DNA of 64,000 nt from Bacteroidales bacterium (GCA_016286055.1 JAEERW010000004.1:186001-250000), one strand, 5' to 3'. Counted from the stretch's first letter, positions 41,558-50,922 are shown. Numbers and translations: made by a program. Notes: a model not told the origin generated them from the sequence alone.

Positions 41558-42592
41558 ATGAAGCGAATGTTTTATTGGCTGCCAGTTGCAATGATTGCGT
41601 TATCGCTTACGGCAACATCGTGCGGAGATGACTCCGAAGATCCCAAACCAGATCCCCAACCCGCACAACAAGAAGAACCACAGAAACCAGAAGACAATAA
41701 GGAGAAAGAAAATCCGCCAGAGGAACAAAAAAACGAGGACAAAGACAAGGATAAAGATGGCAATGTGGCAAAAGCTATTGTAGAAGTGGGTTACGTATAC
41801 GATGATGACGAAGAGACCCTTTATTATGATGCTGTTGCGGGAACACGGGTATATATGTTCAAACTTGATGTTTGGGATTCGTTTACCGAAGAGGTGGATT
41901 TGTCGCAAGCCACTGTTGTAATCACAGATGAGAACGGATTTGCAACTTTCGACATTAAGGAAGATACTTTTAACGAAAGTCAAAACTATGTTTTCGCAGT
42001 ACAAAACGAAGACGGAGACCTTGTTTCTAACGAAGTTACCTTAAAAAAAGGCAAAATAGCCGAACTCACAGTTTTCCAAACCGGAGAAGAAAGTGGGGGT
42101 GCTAAATTTTCCAATCTGATAAAAACATACAAATTGGAACACCTTATGGCACAAGCACATTTAGTAGCCGGTGGTGGTATTTTTAAATCTGACGAAGTAA
42201 TACAATCAATAGAATTACCTGCTAACGTTGTACAATGGTATTATTCGTTTTCGTGTAACGCTGTTGACAATAGCGAATTAATCTTAGGATTGTATGAAAG
42301 TCTCAAACCAATGTTCTCAGTAACTGCTGGTTTACCATCTGATGCTATCAGCAAACTTGTAAAGCCTAATGGAACAGAAACTTGCGATATTTATCTCCTC
42401 GATGAAGAAAATTATCAGAAATATATAAACGGTGAAACAGCTAAGTCGCTTAAAAAGAATCAAGGACTCAAAAGCGGAATTATCAGCGAGTATAGATACA
42501 CTGAACAAGAGAAGTATTATCTGATGATAAAGAACACTTCTTTGCAAAGAATGGCTGTTGAATTAGAAATAGTAGCATTAACAGAAGAATAA
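41558..42592 (+). CDS. Surface lipoprotein of unknown function with charged linker
   Basis: 344 residues. Signal and lipobox MKRMFYWLPVAMIALSLTAT with Cys22, followed by GDDSEDP, a strong surface-export signal. Residues 28-72 are a Pro/Glu/Lys/Asp linker (PEDNKEKENPPEEQKNEDKD) that would hold the rest away from the membrane. A beta-sandwich-like domain (about 75-180, VTLKKGKIAELTVFQ) is followed by an alpha/beta region (190-344) I do not recognise. First gene after the structured leader. Confidence 0.8.
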   Translation: MKRMFYWLPVAMIALSLTATSCGDDSEDPKPDPQPAQQEEPQKPEDNKEKENPPEEQKNEDKDKDKDGNVAKAIVEVGYVYDDDEETLYYDAVAGTRVYMFKLDVWDSFTEEVDLSQATVVITDENGFATFDIKEDTFNESQNYVFAVQNEDGDLVSNEVTLKKGKIAELTVFQTGEESGGAKFSNLIKTYKLEHLMAQAHLVAGGGIFKSDEVIQSIELPANVVQWYYSFSCNAVDNSELILGLYESLKPMFSVTAGLPSDAISKLVKPNGTETCDIYLLDEENYQKYINGETAKSLKKNQGLKSGIISEYRYTEQEKYYLMIKNTSLQRMAVELEIVALTEE

Positions 42593-42621
42593 TTATAAAT
42601 AACCATTAAATTTTTAAAAAG

Positions 42622-43584
42622 ATGAAAAAATTAATTTTAACACTATTAATGTGCATAAGCACATTAGCGACATCATTCGCACAATTATCACCTTTAACCG
42701 AAGTTGAATTCTACAAGGCATATTTAGATGTACCGCTTGTAAAATCAGCAAGCCTTGCCAATGGTAAGATAAACAACACTATGTTAGATTACATCTTTAA
42801 GAAAGGTAATCCTTCTGAAATCAAATATGCGATTATAAACGCATTAGGCGCTAAATTGAAATCTCAGAATCAAGACATTTATGAGGCCAATAGAAAAACG
42901 TTTAATGATTATCTCTCGGCAAAAAATTATGACAATTTCAATCAAGAAACAATGAAATTATTTAGTATTGAAACACAATTGTGTATTGTTTATTTTGAGA
43001 TTATTAATTACATTGAAGATATTTTTGATATTTATCCAATAGTGGCTGATTATGGTGTCTCTTGCTCACGTGCTGATGCCATAATGTGGTCTCTCCTTTA
43101 TACTCAAAACGAGATGGATCCTTTTATTAGAGACCTTCGTGAGTATATTCATTCTGGTGAAAGTATTACTGATGAATATCTTAATGATTTTAAAAAACAA
43201 TGGGAAAAACCAGCAATTGAAGCAACAAAAATGGTCAAAAATTCTTGTTTTGATCAAAATTGCGATGAAGCGGATGAATATACCAACAATATGAGGAGTA
43301 AGGCAATTGATATTATTTGGAATTATTTTAAAGAATATGACAAAGCACAAGCAACCATAACTATCATCAGTAAATCAGCCAACCCATATCAAGTTTCCAT
43401 CAATGGAAAAGTTCTCGGTAAAACCGATCCATATGAACATTATGAATACACTTGTACACCAGGTTATTACCACATAAAAGCGGTTCAAGTATCAGGCTAC
43501 GTATTCTCACCCACTGTCAACGAACGCGATGTAAATGTTGGTGACGGTGGAAATGTTACAGTTACAATAGGTTATGAAGATTAA
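42622..43584 (+). CDS. Secreted protein of unknown function with PEGA-like C-terminus
   Basis: 320 residues with signal peptide MKKLILTLLMCISTLATSFAQ. Residues 22-235 are mostly helical (NNTMLDYIFKKGNPSEIKYA, NYIEDIFDIYPIVADYGV) with several Cys (ITMVKNSCFDQNCDEADE region). The end resembles a PEGA beta-sandwich: YQVSINGKVLGKTDPYEHYE, then PGYYHIKAVQVSGY. PEGA-like domains decorate many exported bacterial proteins. Codon use is AT-rich. It lies 29 nt after the lipoprotein gene. Confidence 0.75.
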   Translation: MKKLILTLLMCISTLATSFAQLSPLTEVEFYKAYLDVPLVKSASLANGKINNTMLDYIFKKGNPSEIKYAIINALGAKLKSQNQDIYEANRKTFNDYLSAKNYDNFNQETMKLFSIETQLCIVYFEIINYIEDIFDIYPIVADYGVSCSRADAIMWSLLYTQNEMDPFIRDLREYIHSGESITDEYLNDFKKQWEKPAIEATKMVKNSCFDQNCDEADEYTNNMRSKAIDIIWNYFKEYDKAQATITIISKSANPYQVSINGKVLGKTDPYEHYEYTCTPGYYHIKAVQVSGYVFSPTVNERDVNVGDGGNVTVTIGYED

Positions 43585-43603
43585 TTAACTAAAAAAAAAG
43601 AAA

Positions 43604-44329
43604 ATGAAATCGTTATATACATTTATAATAGTATTTGTTTGTTTATGTATTGTTGCATGCAGCAACAACAATACCGACAATCAACCAAAAGGTCCAATAG
43701 TTCAATCAGTCAATTTAGGCAAACTTGATGTCAAACGCGGCATTGGCGGCGATAAAGATTTTGTCGAATTAAAAAGATTATTGCCTATTGATTCAATTGA
43801 TGTTATTGAATTGTATTGGATGCAAGATGTAAATGCGGGAATAGCCGATTGCATATTAAAATACGGGAAAAATGATTCTTCATTTATATTTACTGTTAAA
43901 GTAGACAAAGAAGAACATACAATTCGTGAAAAATGTAGTAAAGAACAAATGCTAAAATTTATCAACACACCTAATGCTGATTGGAATCATTTCAAAGTTG
44001 ATTCTGATAATTCTACCACAGAACCTCTTGAAAAATATATTTCAGTTGTAAAAGTAGAAATAGAACCAATGGGAATCTGTGATGGAATATGTTTTTACTT
44101 CAAATCAAGTTCTCCCCAAAATGTATCAAAACTAAAATTGAAGGTTTCATCTTTGAGATGGGGTGATTTCGGTTATATACCAATTGAAGAATATGAAACC
44201 GAAATCACACTTGACCAACCATTAAATAATCAATCAAATATAATAGATTATAGCGAACCTTGTGGATTTGAAAACACATTAATTGAACCACCTAACAAAA
44301 TAGAAGTAACTGTATTATCCGCAGAATAA
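43604..44329 (+). CDS. Small lipoprotein of unknown function
   Basis: 241 residues. Signal MKSLYTFIIVFVCLCIVAC with the lipobox VAC (Cys19) and an Asn-rich start (SNNNTDNQP), without an acidic surface-export signal, so it may face the periplasm. The mature part has beta-rich stretches (VVKVEIEPMGICDGICFYF, KLKLKVSSLRWGDFGY) and no known domain. It is 19 nt after the preceding gene and ends the operon; a terminator follows at 44345. Confidence 0.75.
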   Translation: MKSLYTFIIVFVCLCIVACSNNNTDNQPKGPIVQSVNLGKLDVKRGIGGDKDFVELKRLLPIDSIDVIELYWMQDVNAGIADCILKYGKNDSSFIFTVKVDKEEHTIREKCSKEQMLKFINTPNADWNHFKVDSDNSTTEPLEKYISVVKVEIEPMGICDGICFYFKSSSPQNVSKLKLKVSSLRWGDFGYIPIEEYETEITLDQPLNNQSNIIDYSEPCGFENTLIEPPNKIEVTVLSAE

Positions 44330-44344
44330 CAAAACAAACCAACA

Positions 44345-44394
44345 AACACCCTCCGTATTAAGCACAATTTCGTTTTAAACGGAGGGTGTTTTTA
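44345..44394 (+). terminator. Terminator of the unknown operon
   Basis: AACACCCTCCGT (44345-44356) pairs with ACGGAGGGTGTT (44379-44390), followed by T. Confidence 0.9.
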
Positions 44395-44463
44395 TTATTT
44401 TTTCACATATCATAATAAAAAAATCTCTCAAAACTTATTGTAATTCAAAAACTTTTAGTATTT

Positions 44464-44500
44464 TTGGACAAATTTAAAGTGCTACTTTAAATTTGTCCAA
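44464..44500. repeat. 37-bp perfect palindrome, left of toxin-antitoxin cassette
   Basis: TTGGACAAATTTAAAGT, a GCT loop, then ACTTTAAATTTGTCCAA: 17-bp perfect arms. The identical 37 bp recur at 45417-45453. Confidence 0.97.
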
Positions 44501-44563
44501 TTTAAATTTAAGGCTCATATTTGCCATTATTTGAACAAAAATATACACTTTTTCTCCGCATTT

Positions 44564-44594
44564 TTTGGTAAACAGATAAAAACGTGTATATTTG
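44564..44594 (+). promoter_or_regulatory. Promoter of the toxin-antitoxin pair
   Basis: TTTG (44564-44567), 19 nt, TATATTTG (44587-44594): exact consensus, 37 nt before the antitoxin start. Confidence 0.8.
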
Positions 44595-44631
44595 CAAATG
44601 TAAAAATACATTGACACAAACTTATTCGCTT

Positions 44632-44922
44632 ATGACCTCAAATCAATTACGGGAAAAAATAGACAACACAATACAGCATCTCACAGAAAGACAGTTGTAT
44701 TTAGTTTATTCGATAGCGGAAGCATTTGCAAACCAAAGCATACAGTCGCAGAATACTACATCAGAGGGTCACAGTACTACTTTGCCGCCCAAAAATCCAA
44801 AATTCGGAGGGAGAAGAATATCAGACGACGTGGCGCGTCTTGCAATGGGTTACGAAGTTGCAGGAACAGACGAAGATATAGACAACAAGATACATAAATA
44901 CTTGCAAGAAAAATACAAATGA
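44632..44922 (+). CDS. Antitoxin paired with PIN toxin
   Basis: Started at the ATG 44632, because the frame's earlier GTG lies inside the promoter. 96 residues. The first half has a helix (LREKIDNTIQHLTERQLYLV), then a linker with LPPKNPKFGGRRISDD shared with the solitary antitoxin at 13776. It overlaps the toxin start by 4 nt, the usual layout for coupled antitoxin-toxin translation. It probably binds its own promoter and the toxin. I do not recognise the DNA-binding fold; it may be of the DUF2281 type. Confidence 0.82.
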   Translation: MTSNQLREKIDNTIQHLTERQLYLVYSIAEAFANQSIQSQNTTSEGHSTTLPPKNPKFGGRRISDDVARLAMGYEVAGTDEDIDNKIHKYLQEKYK

Positions 44923-45347
44923 AAAAAGTCTTTTTTGATGCCAACATAGTTGTTGATATTCTTGCAGAACGCCAACCGTGGTTTCCAATTGAAATGGAAA
45001 TCATATCGTTATCGCAACAAGGTCAATATTCACTATATTGTTCGTTGCTTTCTTTGGGTACAGCTTTCTATCTTCTTGAAAAAGAAAAAGTACCTCTTGA
45101 AGTCGTAAAGGATAAGGTTGGAATATTTACCTCATTCTGCCCTCCAATAGAATCATTTGAAGGCGTTTTAACTTCATCATTACAATCTTCTTTCTCCGAC
45201 CTTGAAGACGCTATGCAATATTATTCCGCATTATCAGAGAATTGCGACACTATCATCACCCGCAATAAAAAAGATTTTGCACAATCAACAATCCAAGTTC
45301 TCGAACCACAAGAATTTTTGGATATGATAAATACAGTTTTAAAATAA
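44919..45347 (+). CDS. PIN-domain toxin
   Basis: 142 residues of PIN-fold ribonuclease. The first catalytic Asp lies in MKKVFFDANIVVDIL (Asp7), a second acidic patch in SFSDLEDAMQYYSA, and the third in TIITRNKKDF. VapC-type PIN toxins cut tRNA or rRNA. It is translated together with the antitoxin. The C-terminus VLEPQEFLDMINTVLK matches the remnant at 13715. The cassette lies between two identical palindromes. Confidence 0.9.
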   Translation: MKKVFFDANIVVDILAERQPWFPIEMEIISLSQQGQYSLYCSLLSLGTAFYLLEKEKVPLEVVKDKVGIFTSFCPPIESFEGVLTSSLQSSFSDLEDAMQYYSALSENCDTIITRNKKDFAQSTIQVLEPQEFLDMINTVLK

Positions 45348-45416
45348 TTGCTGATAGTAAACATTAAACATCATTCCAACAATTATTTTTTTGATTCTCA
45401 AAAACTTTTATTAAAA

Positions 45417-45453
45417 TTGGACAAATTTAAAGTGCTACTTTAAATTTGTCCAA
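45417..45453. repeat. 37-bp perfect palindrome, right of toxin-antitoxin cassette
   Basis: Identical to the palindrome at 44464-44500, 953 bp away, also preceded by CAAAAACTTTTA. It lies between the toxin stop and the convergent VWA gene. Confidence 0.97.
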
Positions 45454-45483
45454 TTTTTAGTTAAATATCTTATTTTCAATTTA

Positions 45484-47355
45484 TTACTCCAACATCTTTG
45501 CTATTAGGCGGAAGAGTTGGGCGGGGAGGGTGGCGAGATTGTCGCACGCCACAAGATTGGGATATATGGCGCGGAGGTCGTTGTAGGTGTTGCAAAGGGC
45601 TATGGCGGCTATGCGTGTGCCGTGGTGCATAATGCGGTTGACTGTGATGGCGGTATCCTCTACCGACGATGGCGGATAATAATTGTCGTATTGGTGGGCA
45701 GGCAAGCCGTCGGAAAGCACCACTATAACTTTTTGCTCGTTTGAGGCGTTGGCAGAGAGATATTTTTCTGCCCAAATAAGCGCAAGCGAATCGCGGTTGT
45801 CGTAATCCGCTTTCATTGTCATAAGGTTGTATTTTTGAGAGGGTTGAGAATTAAAATCAAACAAAACATTTACTTCGATTGTGGGTTGATCTCCTCCTGC
45901 GCGATGCTCTACAAAGCAATGTTCTATGCCGTTGGCCTGCAAAACTTCGTGCATAATCAGCGACGCGGTTTGCGCACTTTTGAGTTTTTGTCCATTCATC
46001 GAACCGCTTCCGTCTATCAAAAACAAAAACGAAATTGGCGGAATGTCAATACCTTGCTCTTTTTTGTACCAATACCGTTTTTTAAGGTCGCCAAAATGTT
46101 TCGACGAAATGCCGTTGCCAAATATCTGACGGTTTACAATCACTTCGGTTTTGGCTTGAAGAATATCATATATTCTTGATTTATATGTATTTATTACACT
46201 CTGATACTTACGTTGCAACTGATAGTAATCATTTTTTTGGGCAAAATCGGGCGACTTGCGGTTCTGAATAATTTTGATATTTCGGTGCAGAAAAATATTC
46301 TGCATATTGTAGTTCGATGGGTAAATTATTACTGTTTCGATAACGGGTTGTTTTGATTCGGCAGATTGTCGTGCCATATTATCCTCAAAATCAACAATAT
46401 CCATCAACAGTTGGTCGCGAGTAGCCTCCTCATCACCATTGATTAGATTTCCATTTAAATCAGTAAAAAGTCGGCGGGTAATAGGTTTTGTATCAGTGCA
46501 TTGAGGTTTAATTCCACTGCTTCCTACAAAAAGGTCGTTAAGCGACGATGACTTGATTTTATCCCTCAACGACGGAGAATTTAAATCTGCCTTATCGTCG
46601 TCGGGAATTAGCGGCAGAATAATGTCAAAAATTTTGCGTACATATTCGTAACGCTTTTTGGGTGTGGTTTGAACAGAGCCTTTGAGAAACAAATCCTTGG
46701 TTTTATTGATATATGGCTGAATATCAGCGTTGTGATTTTCACGTTTCACAAACGGAGAATAAATCAAAAACCAAAGCATATATTGCAGATAATCAGTAAG
46801 ATTGCGGAATTGTTTTTGGGTTTGTGGGTCGGGAATGTCATCCTCATCATCGTCTTGTTTATCAGGGCTATACGCAATTGACATATTCAAAAATTTGAGG
46901 TAGCCGATAATATTTTGGTAATACGATGCGCCGTAAGATTCGATAAAACTATCTTCAATGGTGTTCCAAATATGGTGCATTACAAATATCTTGTTTCTTG
47001 ACCCTCTGCACTTTACATCGTTTGGTACTGAAATTGAAAAATCGGTGTAAAGGATATGTAGACATTCGTGAATCGATAGGGCACGTGTAACCATACTCAG
47101 GGCAATCCAAACATCGGTAGACACCTTGGGTGATATGCCGAGATGGTTTTCTACACGATGCAAAAGTGGCTGATTGTCATATATTTCCAAAAACTGTGGG
47201 TCGTTGGTGATAACGGCTCCATTGGTGGATGGATTTTGAGTGTGGCTAAAAACCAGACTGACAGTGTTTTTCTCGGAAAAAGTACGGCAAAAATCCTCCT
47301 CGCGGCTGCGGTTATCATCGCCCAAAAAGAGTTTCAAACAGTTGTGCTTGTCCAT
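45484..47355 (-). CDS. VWA-domain protein of a MoxR-VWA pair
   Basis: 623 residues. The ATG at 47355 overlaps the ATPase stop (TAATG), implying coupled translation; an ATG at 47364 is also possible. The N-terminal 250 residues include an HExxH-like motif (SIHECLHILYTD), perhaps a degenerate metallopeptidase. The C-terminal VWA domain has the MIDAS motif FLIDGSGSMNGQ (about residue 440) and later VVLSDGLPAHQ. This resembles CobT/YeaD-type partners of MoxR ATPases, which act as chaperones or metal-insertion machines. Substrate unknown. Confidence 0.82.
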   Translation of the reverse strand: MDKHNCLKLFLGDDNRSREEDFCRTFSEKNTVSLVFSHTQNPSTNGAVITNDPQFLEIYDNQPLLHRVENHLGISPKVSTDVWIALSMVTRALSIHECLHILYTDFSISVPNDVKCRGSRNKIFVMHHIWNTIEDSFIESYGASYYQNIIGYLKFLNMSIAYSPDKQDDDEDDIPDPQTQKQFRNLTDYLQYMLWFLIYSPFVKRENHNADIQPYINKTKDLFLKGSVQTTPKKRYEYVRKIFDIILPLIPDDDKADLNSPSLRDKIKSSSLNDLFVGSSGIKPQCTDTKPITRRLFTDLNGNLINGDEEATRDQLLMDIVDFEDNMARQSAESKQPVIETVIIYPSNYNMQNIFLHRNIKIIQNRKSPDFAQKNDYYQLQRKYQSVINTYKSRIYDILQAKTEVIVNRQIFGNGISSKHFGDLKKRYWYKKEQGIDIPPISFLFLIDGSGSMNGQKLKSAQTASLIMHEVLQANGIEHCFVEHRAGGDQPTIEVNVLFDFNSQPSQKYNLMTMKADYDNRDSLALIWAEKYLSANASNEQKVIVVLSDGLPAHQYDNYYPPSSVEDTAITVNRIMHHGTRIAAIALCNTYNDLRAIYPNLVACDNLATLPAQLFRLIAKMLE

Positions 47356-48920
47356 TATTCCCATTGATAAACGCCAATAATTGAGCGGAAAGTTTTTTCT
47401 AACATACGGTCGCACTTGGCTATGGGGATAATAGTTTTTTCGGCGGCGAGCGGATACCCCTCGTATTTTGCCATCCGCGCCCAATTTTCGAGGTTTCGGG
47501 GCGAAATTACAATGTCAAGTTCCTCTGCCTCAATCTTTTTCTTGATTTTGTGATAAACATTTATAATTTTTGAGACAAATGGACCACATTCGGGCACACG
47601 GTAAACCAACATCCGCTCCACAGCCTTGTCGGATAGTTGCGCCACCTCCACAATCGAGTTGAAACGGTTGTAGAGTGCCTGATTCAACTGTTTTGTGCCG
47701 AAATATCCTACGTTCATGGTGGCAAAAAAACGAAAATTGCGATGGCGTCGCACCACTTCGCCATTGTCTAAACGGATAAAACCGTTGTCGTCTAAAAGTG
47801 AATTTAAAAAAGCGAGATATTGCGGTTTGGCAAAGTTGATTTCTTCAAAAACCACCGCGCCGCCGTCTCTAATTGCCTTTGTAACAAAACTTTCCTTAAA
47901 AACAATCTTGTCGCCTTCGGGGATATACTTACCGAGCACAAATTCGTCGAGATTTTCGGTACAGTTGACGGTTTCCATCACGGGCAATCCAGTAGACATA
48001 CATATAAGTTTGCACGACATTGTTTTGCCTGTTCCCGCCGGACCGTGGAGAAGCAACGATTTAATATCGCCCGAAGTTACTGCATTGCAAACACTTACAA
48101 GTTGAGAATCTAATCTAAACTCCGCACCAAGCGCAGGAATAAGGGCAAGTTGTTCGTCGGAAAATTCGTATGAAGGAAATTTGGCAATTTCAATTTCGGG
48201 AGCGTCTTTTTGCAGGTCGGCATCAAGAGCAAAGCAAACGTATGTATTTGTTTTTAAGGATTTTATATCGGCGTAGGTAAGTTTATAATTGGCATATTTG
48301 TGCCGCTGATAAAAATCTTCGCAGAGGATTACAAAATTTTCTTCGCCGTAATTGTTGAGTAATTCGTAAATATCGGCTTGAATATCGTTGTCGCTGATAA
48401 AATCTTTGGCTGCGAGAGCCACAAAAGCAGCGCAAATCTTGTAATGTTCGAGCAAAAGTTCCTCTTCGGTTTTGTTGGTAATGGTATCAAAATACTCATT
48501 CTCTGAGATGTTGTCGGGCACTGATGGAATTGCGTTATCATCAGAATCGTAGGCGCAGAGAGTGATGTTGTGCTGTTTTACACGCACACGGTAAGATGCT
48601 ATGTTATTGGCGAATACGCCTGGGTTGTGCCATTCGTCAGAAATCGGGAAATGCACAATGTAGTCGCCGTCGGCTTTTTTGTAAAAAAGTTTGCCCTTAG
48701 GCTTTTTGTCGTAATACGATTTGAGTATCTCCAAAAACATTACCACACCTTCGGCAATAGGCTGGCACAAAGACGTTTTCGCTTTTGGCGACTGATTGTC
48801 GGGATGAAGGTAATATTTGGTAACATCATCGTGATGCTTGAATCCAAACCCATTGAAAATCAGGTCTGAATTCTCCCGCTGCAACGAAAAAGCATCTTTG
48901 AATAATTTGGATTCGATCAC
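47355..48920 (-). CDS. MoxR/dynein-type AAA ATPase with large N-terminal domain
   Basis: 521 residues when started at the GTG 48920, right after the gpsA stop; the alternative upstream start is a TTG inside gpsA. Walker A GPAGTGKT at about residue 294, Walker B AVVFEEINFA and sensor ATMNVGYFG place it in the AAA_5/MoxR group. The N-terminal 260 residues, with an unassigned FHHDDVTKY-like and a YKICAAFVALAAKDF region, are longer than in usual MoxR. It works with the VWA protein that follows. Confidence 0.82.
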   Translation of the reverse strand: MIESKLFKDAFSLQRENSDLIFNGFGFKHHDDVTKYYLHPDNQSPKAKTSLCQPIAEGVVMFLEILKSYYDKKPKGKLFYKKADGDYIVHFPISDEWHNPGVFANNIASYRVRVKQHNITLCAYDSDDNAIPSVPDNISENEYFDTITNKTEEELLLEHYKICAAFVALAAKDFISDNDIQADIYELLNNYGEENFVILCEDFYQRHKYANYKLTYADIKSLKTNTYVCFALDADLQKDAPEIEIAKFPSYEFSDEQLALIPALGAEFRLDSQLVSVCNAVTSGDIKSLLLHGPAGTGKTMSCKLICMSTGLPVMETVNCTENLDEFVLGKYIPEGDKIVFKESFVTKAIRDGGAVVFEEINFAKPQYLAFLNSLLDDNGFIRLDNGEVVRRHRNFRFFATMNVGYFGTKQLNQALYNRFNSIVEVAQLSDKAVERMLVYRVPECGPFVSKIINVYHKIKKKIEAEELDIVISPRNLENWARMAKYEGYPLAAEKTIIPIAKCDRMLEKTFRSIIGVYQWE

Positions 48921-48921
48921 A

Positions 48922-49929
48922 TTACCTAATCTTATCAGTAAGCAACTTGATTTCAAATTTTACCGGCTTGCCAGTATGGAGCACGTTGTAAACAGCATTG
49001 CAAATGGGAAGGTCGATGTTGTACTGCTTGTTGGTTTCAAAAATACATTTGCTTCCGTAATAGCCTTCTGCCACCATTTTCATTTCGAGCATTGCCGATT
49101 GAAGCGAATAACCCTGTCCGAGCATTACGCCAAGAGTACGGTTGCGGCTGAATTTTGAATACGCAGTTACCAATAAATCACCAAGATATGCCGAGGTTTT
49201 AATGTCGCGGGTAATCGGGTGAACGGTATCCACAAAGCGTTTCATTTCTGTTACGGCGTTGGAAATCAGCACCGCCTGAAAGTTGTCGCCATAGCCGAGA
49301 CCTTGACACATACCTGCCGCAATAGCAAAAATATTTTTGAGAATAGCGGCATATTCGGTGCCGTAAATATCGTCGGTGATGGATGTTTTGAGGTAACGAC
49401 ATTCGAGACAAGTGGCAATATCTTCGGCAGTTGAAAGGTTTTTGGATGCTATGGTAAGATACGAAAGTCGCTGCATAGCAACCTCTTCGGCGTGGCAAGG
49501 ACCAGCAAGAACGCAGAAATTTTTGTCTAAATCAACGCCGTAATTCTGGTTGAAGAAATCTGCCATAAGTAGATTTTTGTCGGGAATCATACCCTTGATG
49601 GCCGACACCACGATATGGTTTTCGAGCGAGCCAGTAAACTGTTGCAAGGTGCTTTCGATAAAAGCCGAGGGAATGGCAAAAATTACAATGTCGGAGTTGG
49701 CTACAATTTCGTTGATGTCGTTGTAAAACTCAAGCTTGGAGGTGTCGAAAATCAATGAATTGAGGTACTTAGGGTTCTGCCCATGTTTTTGGGCATAGTC
49801 GATATGCTCCTTCTTGCGGAGATACCAATTGACCTTGTTGCCTTCTTTTACATTGTTAATCAATACACTGACTAAGGCAGTGGCCCAACTTCCGCCGCCC
49901 ACTACCGCTATTCTATGTTGTCCACACAT
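48922..49929 (-). CDS. gpsA: Glycerol-3-phosphate dehydrogenase (NAD(P)+)
   Basis: 335 residues. Makes sn-glycerol 3-phosphate for phospholipid synthesis. The Rossmann motif AVVGGGSWATALVSVL is at the start, KGMIPDKNLLMADFF and LAGPCHAEEVA form the substrate region, and AAILKNIFAIAAGMCQGLG carries the catalytic Lys. A TACCTTTG promoter box lies upstream. The ATPase and VWA genes follow directly, so they may be co-expressed with it. Confidence 0.96.
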   Translation of the reverse strand: MCGQHRIAVVGGGSWATALVSVLINNVKEGNKVNWYLRKKEHIDYAQKHGQNPKYLNSLIFDTSKLEFYNDINEIVANSDIVIFAIPSAFIESTLQQFTGSLENHIVVSAIKGMIPDKNLLMADFFNQNYGVDLDKNFCVLAGPCHAEEVAMQRLSYLTIASKNLSTAEDIATCLECRYLKTSITDDIYGTEYAAILKNIFAIAAGMCQGLGYGDNFQAVLISNAVTEMKRFVDTVHPITRDIKTSAYLGDLLVTAYSKFSRNRTLGVMLGQGYSLQSAMLEMKMVAEGYYGSKCIFETNKQYNIDLPICNAVYNVLHTGKPVKFEIKLLTDKIR

Positions 49930-49955
49930 TGTATATTTATCTTTTTATCGTTATG

Positions 49956-49963
49956 CAAAGGTA
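49956..49963 (-). promoter_or_regulatory. -7 box of gpsA
   Basis: TACCTTTG on the minus strand, 26 nt before the start codon. Confidence 0.65.
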
Positions 49964-50031
49964 CAAAATTACCCGCATAAAAAAATTAAAACTCGATTTT
50001 TGGATTTTTTAGAGTATCAATTTAACTTTAT

Positions 50032-50922
50032 TTAACTTTTTTGAACGCTGTTAACACCTGATGCGAACTCTTGCGCTAGATCTTCCACTCTCTGCAAAAG
50101 CCATCGAGGAGTGGATGTGGCACCTGTGATGCCTATTCTATCGGCATTGGCGAACATTTCAGGCTTGAAGTCGGAACTCTGCGAAATGTAATAGGTGCGA
50201 GGGTTGGCGCGTTGGCAAGCCGAAAAGAGGTATTTGCCGTTGCTACTGTTGGCTCCTGCTACAAAAAGAATAGCATCGAACCGCTTGACATACTCCACAA
50301 GATTGCTCACACGTGCCATTACGCTGCGGCATATAGTATTGAATTTCAACAACAAACCACTAGGATTGTGTTTCTTAGAAAGAGTGTCAATTTGCTGCGA
50401 TAAGCTTTCGTAACTCTCGCTGTTCATAGTGGTTTGCGAATAGAGGAGAATGTCTTTTGAAAAATCTATCTTGCCTATTTCCTCAGCCGACGACACCACC
50501 ACAGCCTTTCCTTCGGCCTGACCTACAAGACCCACCACTTCGGCGTGGTCTTTTTTACCGAATATAACAGTTTGAGCCTCAGGATATTTCAAAGCGTTTT
50601 CATGAATAAGTTTGTGCAGCTGCAGCACTATCGGGCAGGTGGCGTCGATAACGGTGATGTTGTTGTCCTGCGCTATCCTGTACGTTTCGGGCGGTTCGCC
50701 GTGTGCACGAAACAGCACGGTGGAGTCTTTGATTTCGCGGAAATCCTGATACGAAAGTGTTTTCATACCAAGGTCCGTGAGACGCTGCGTTTCCTCCTGA
50801 TTGTGAACCATTTCGCCGAGGCACAGCAAAGTGCCATTTCGCGCAATTTCGTTTTCAGCCTTGCTGATGGCATTGGTGACGCCGAAACAGAATCCGGCGT
50901 TTAGGTCGATGTCGGTAGTCAT
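50032..50922 (-). CDS. ispH: 4-hydroxy-3-methylbut-2-enyl diphosphate reductase
   Basis: 296 residues. The last step of the MEP isoprenoid pathway. The three Cys that hold the iron-sulfur cluster are in AGFCFGVTNA (first), VIDATCPIVLQ (second) and FNTICRSVMARV (third). The catalytic region SQTTMN is also present. The start overlaps the cmk stop by 4 nt (ATGA), so the two are coupled. In some bacteria ispH is linked to cmk or rpsA, which agrees with the arrangement. Confidence 0.96.
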   Translation of the reverse strand: MTTDIDLNAGFCFGVTNAISKAENEIARNGTLLCLGEMVHNQEETQRLTDLGMKTLSYQDFREIKDSTVLFRAHGEPPETYRIAQDNNITVIDATCPIVLQLHKLIHENALKYPEAQTVIFGKKDHAEVVGLVGQAEGKAVVVSSAEEIGKIDFSKDILLYSQTTMNSESYESLSQQIDTLSKKHNPSGLLLKFNTICRSVMARVSNLVEYVKRFDAILFVAGANSSNGKYLFSACQRANPRTYYISQSSDFKPEMFANADRIGITGATSTPRWLLQRVEDLAQEFASGVNSVQKS

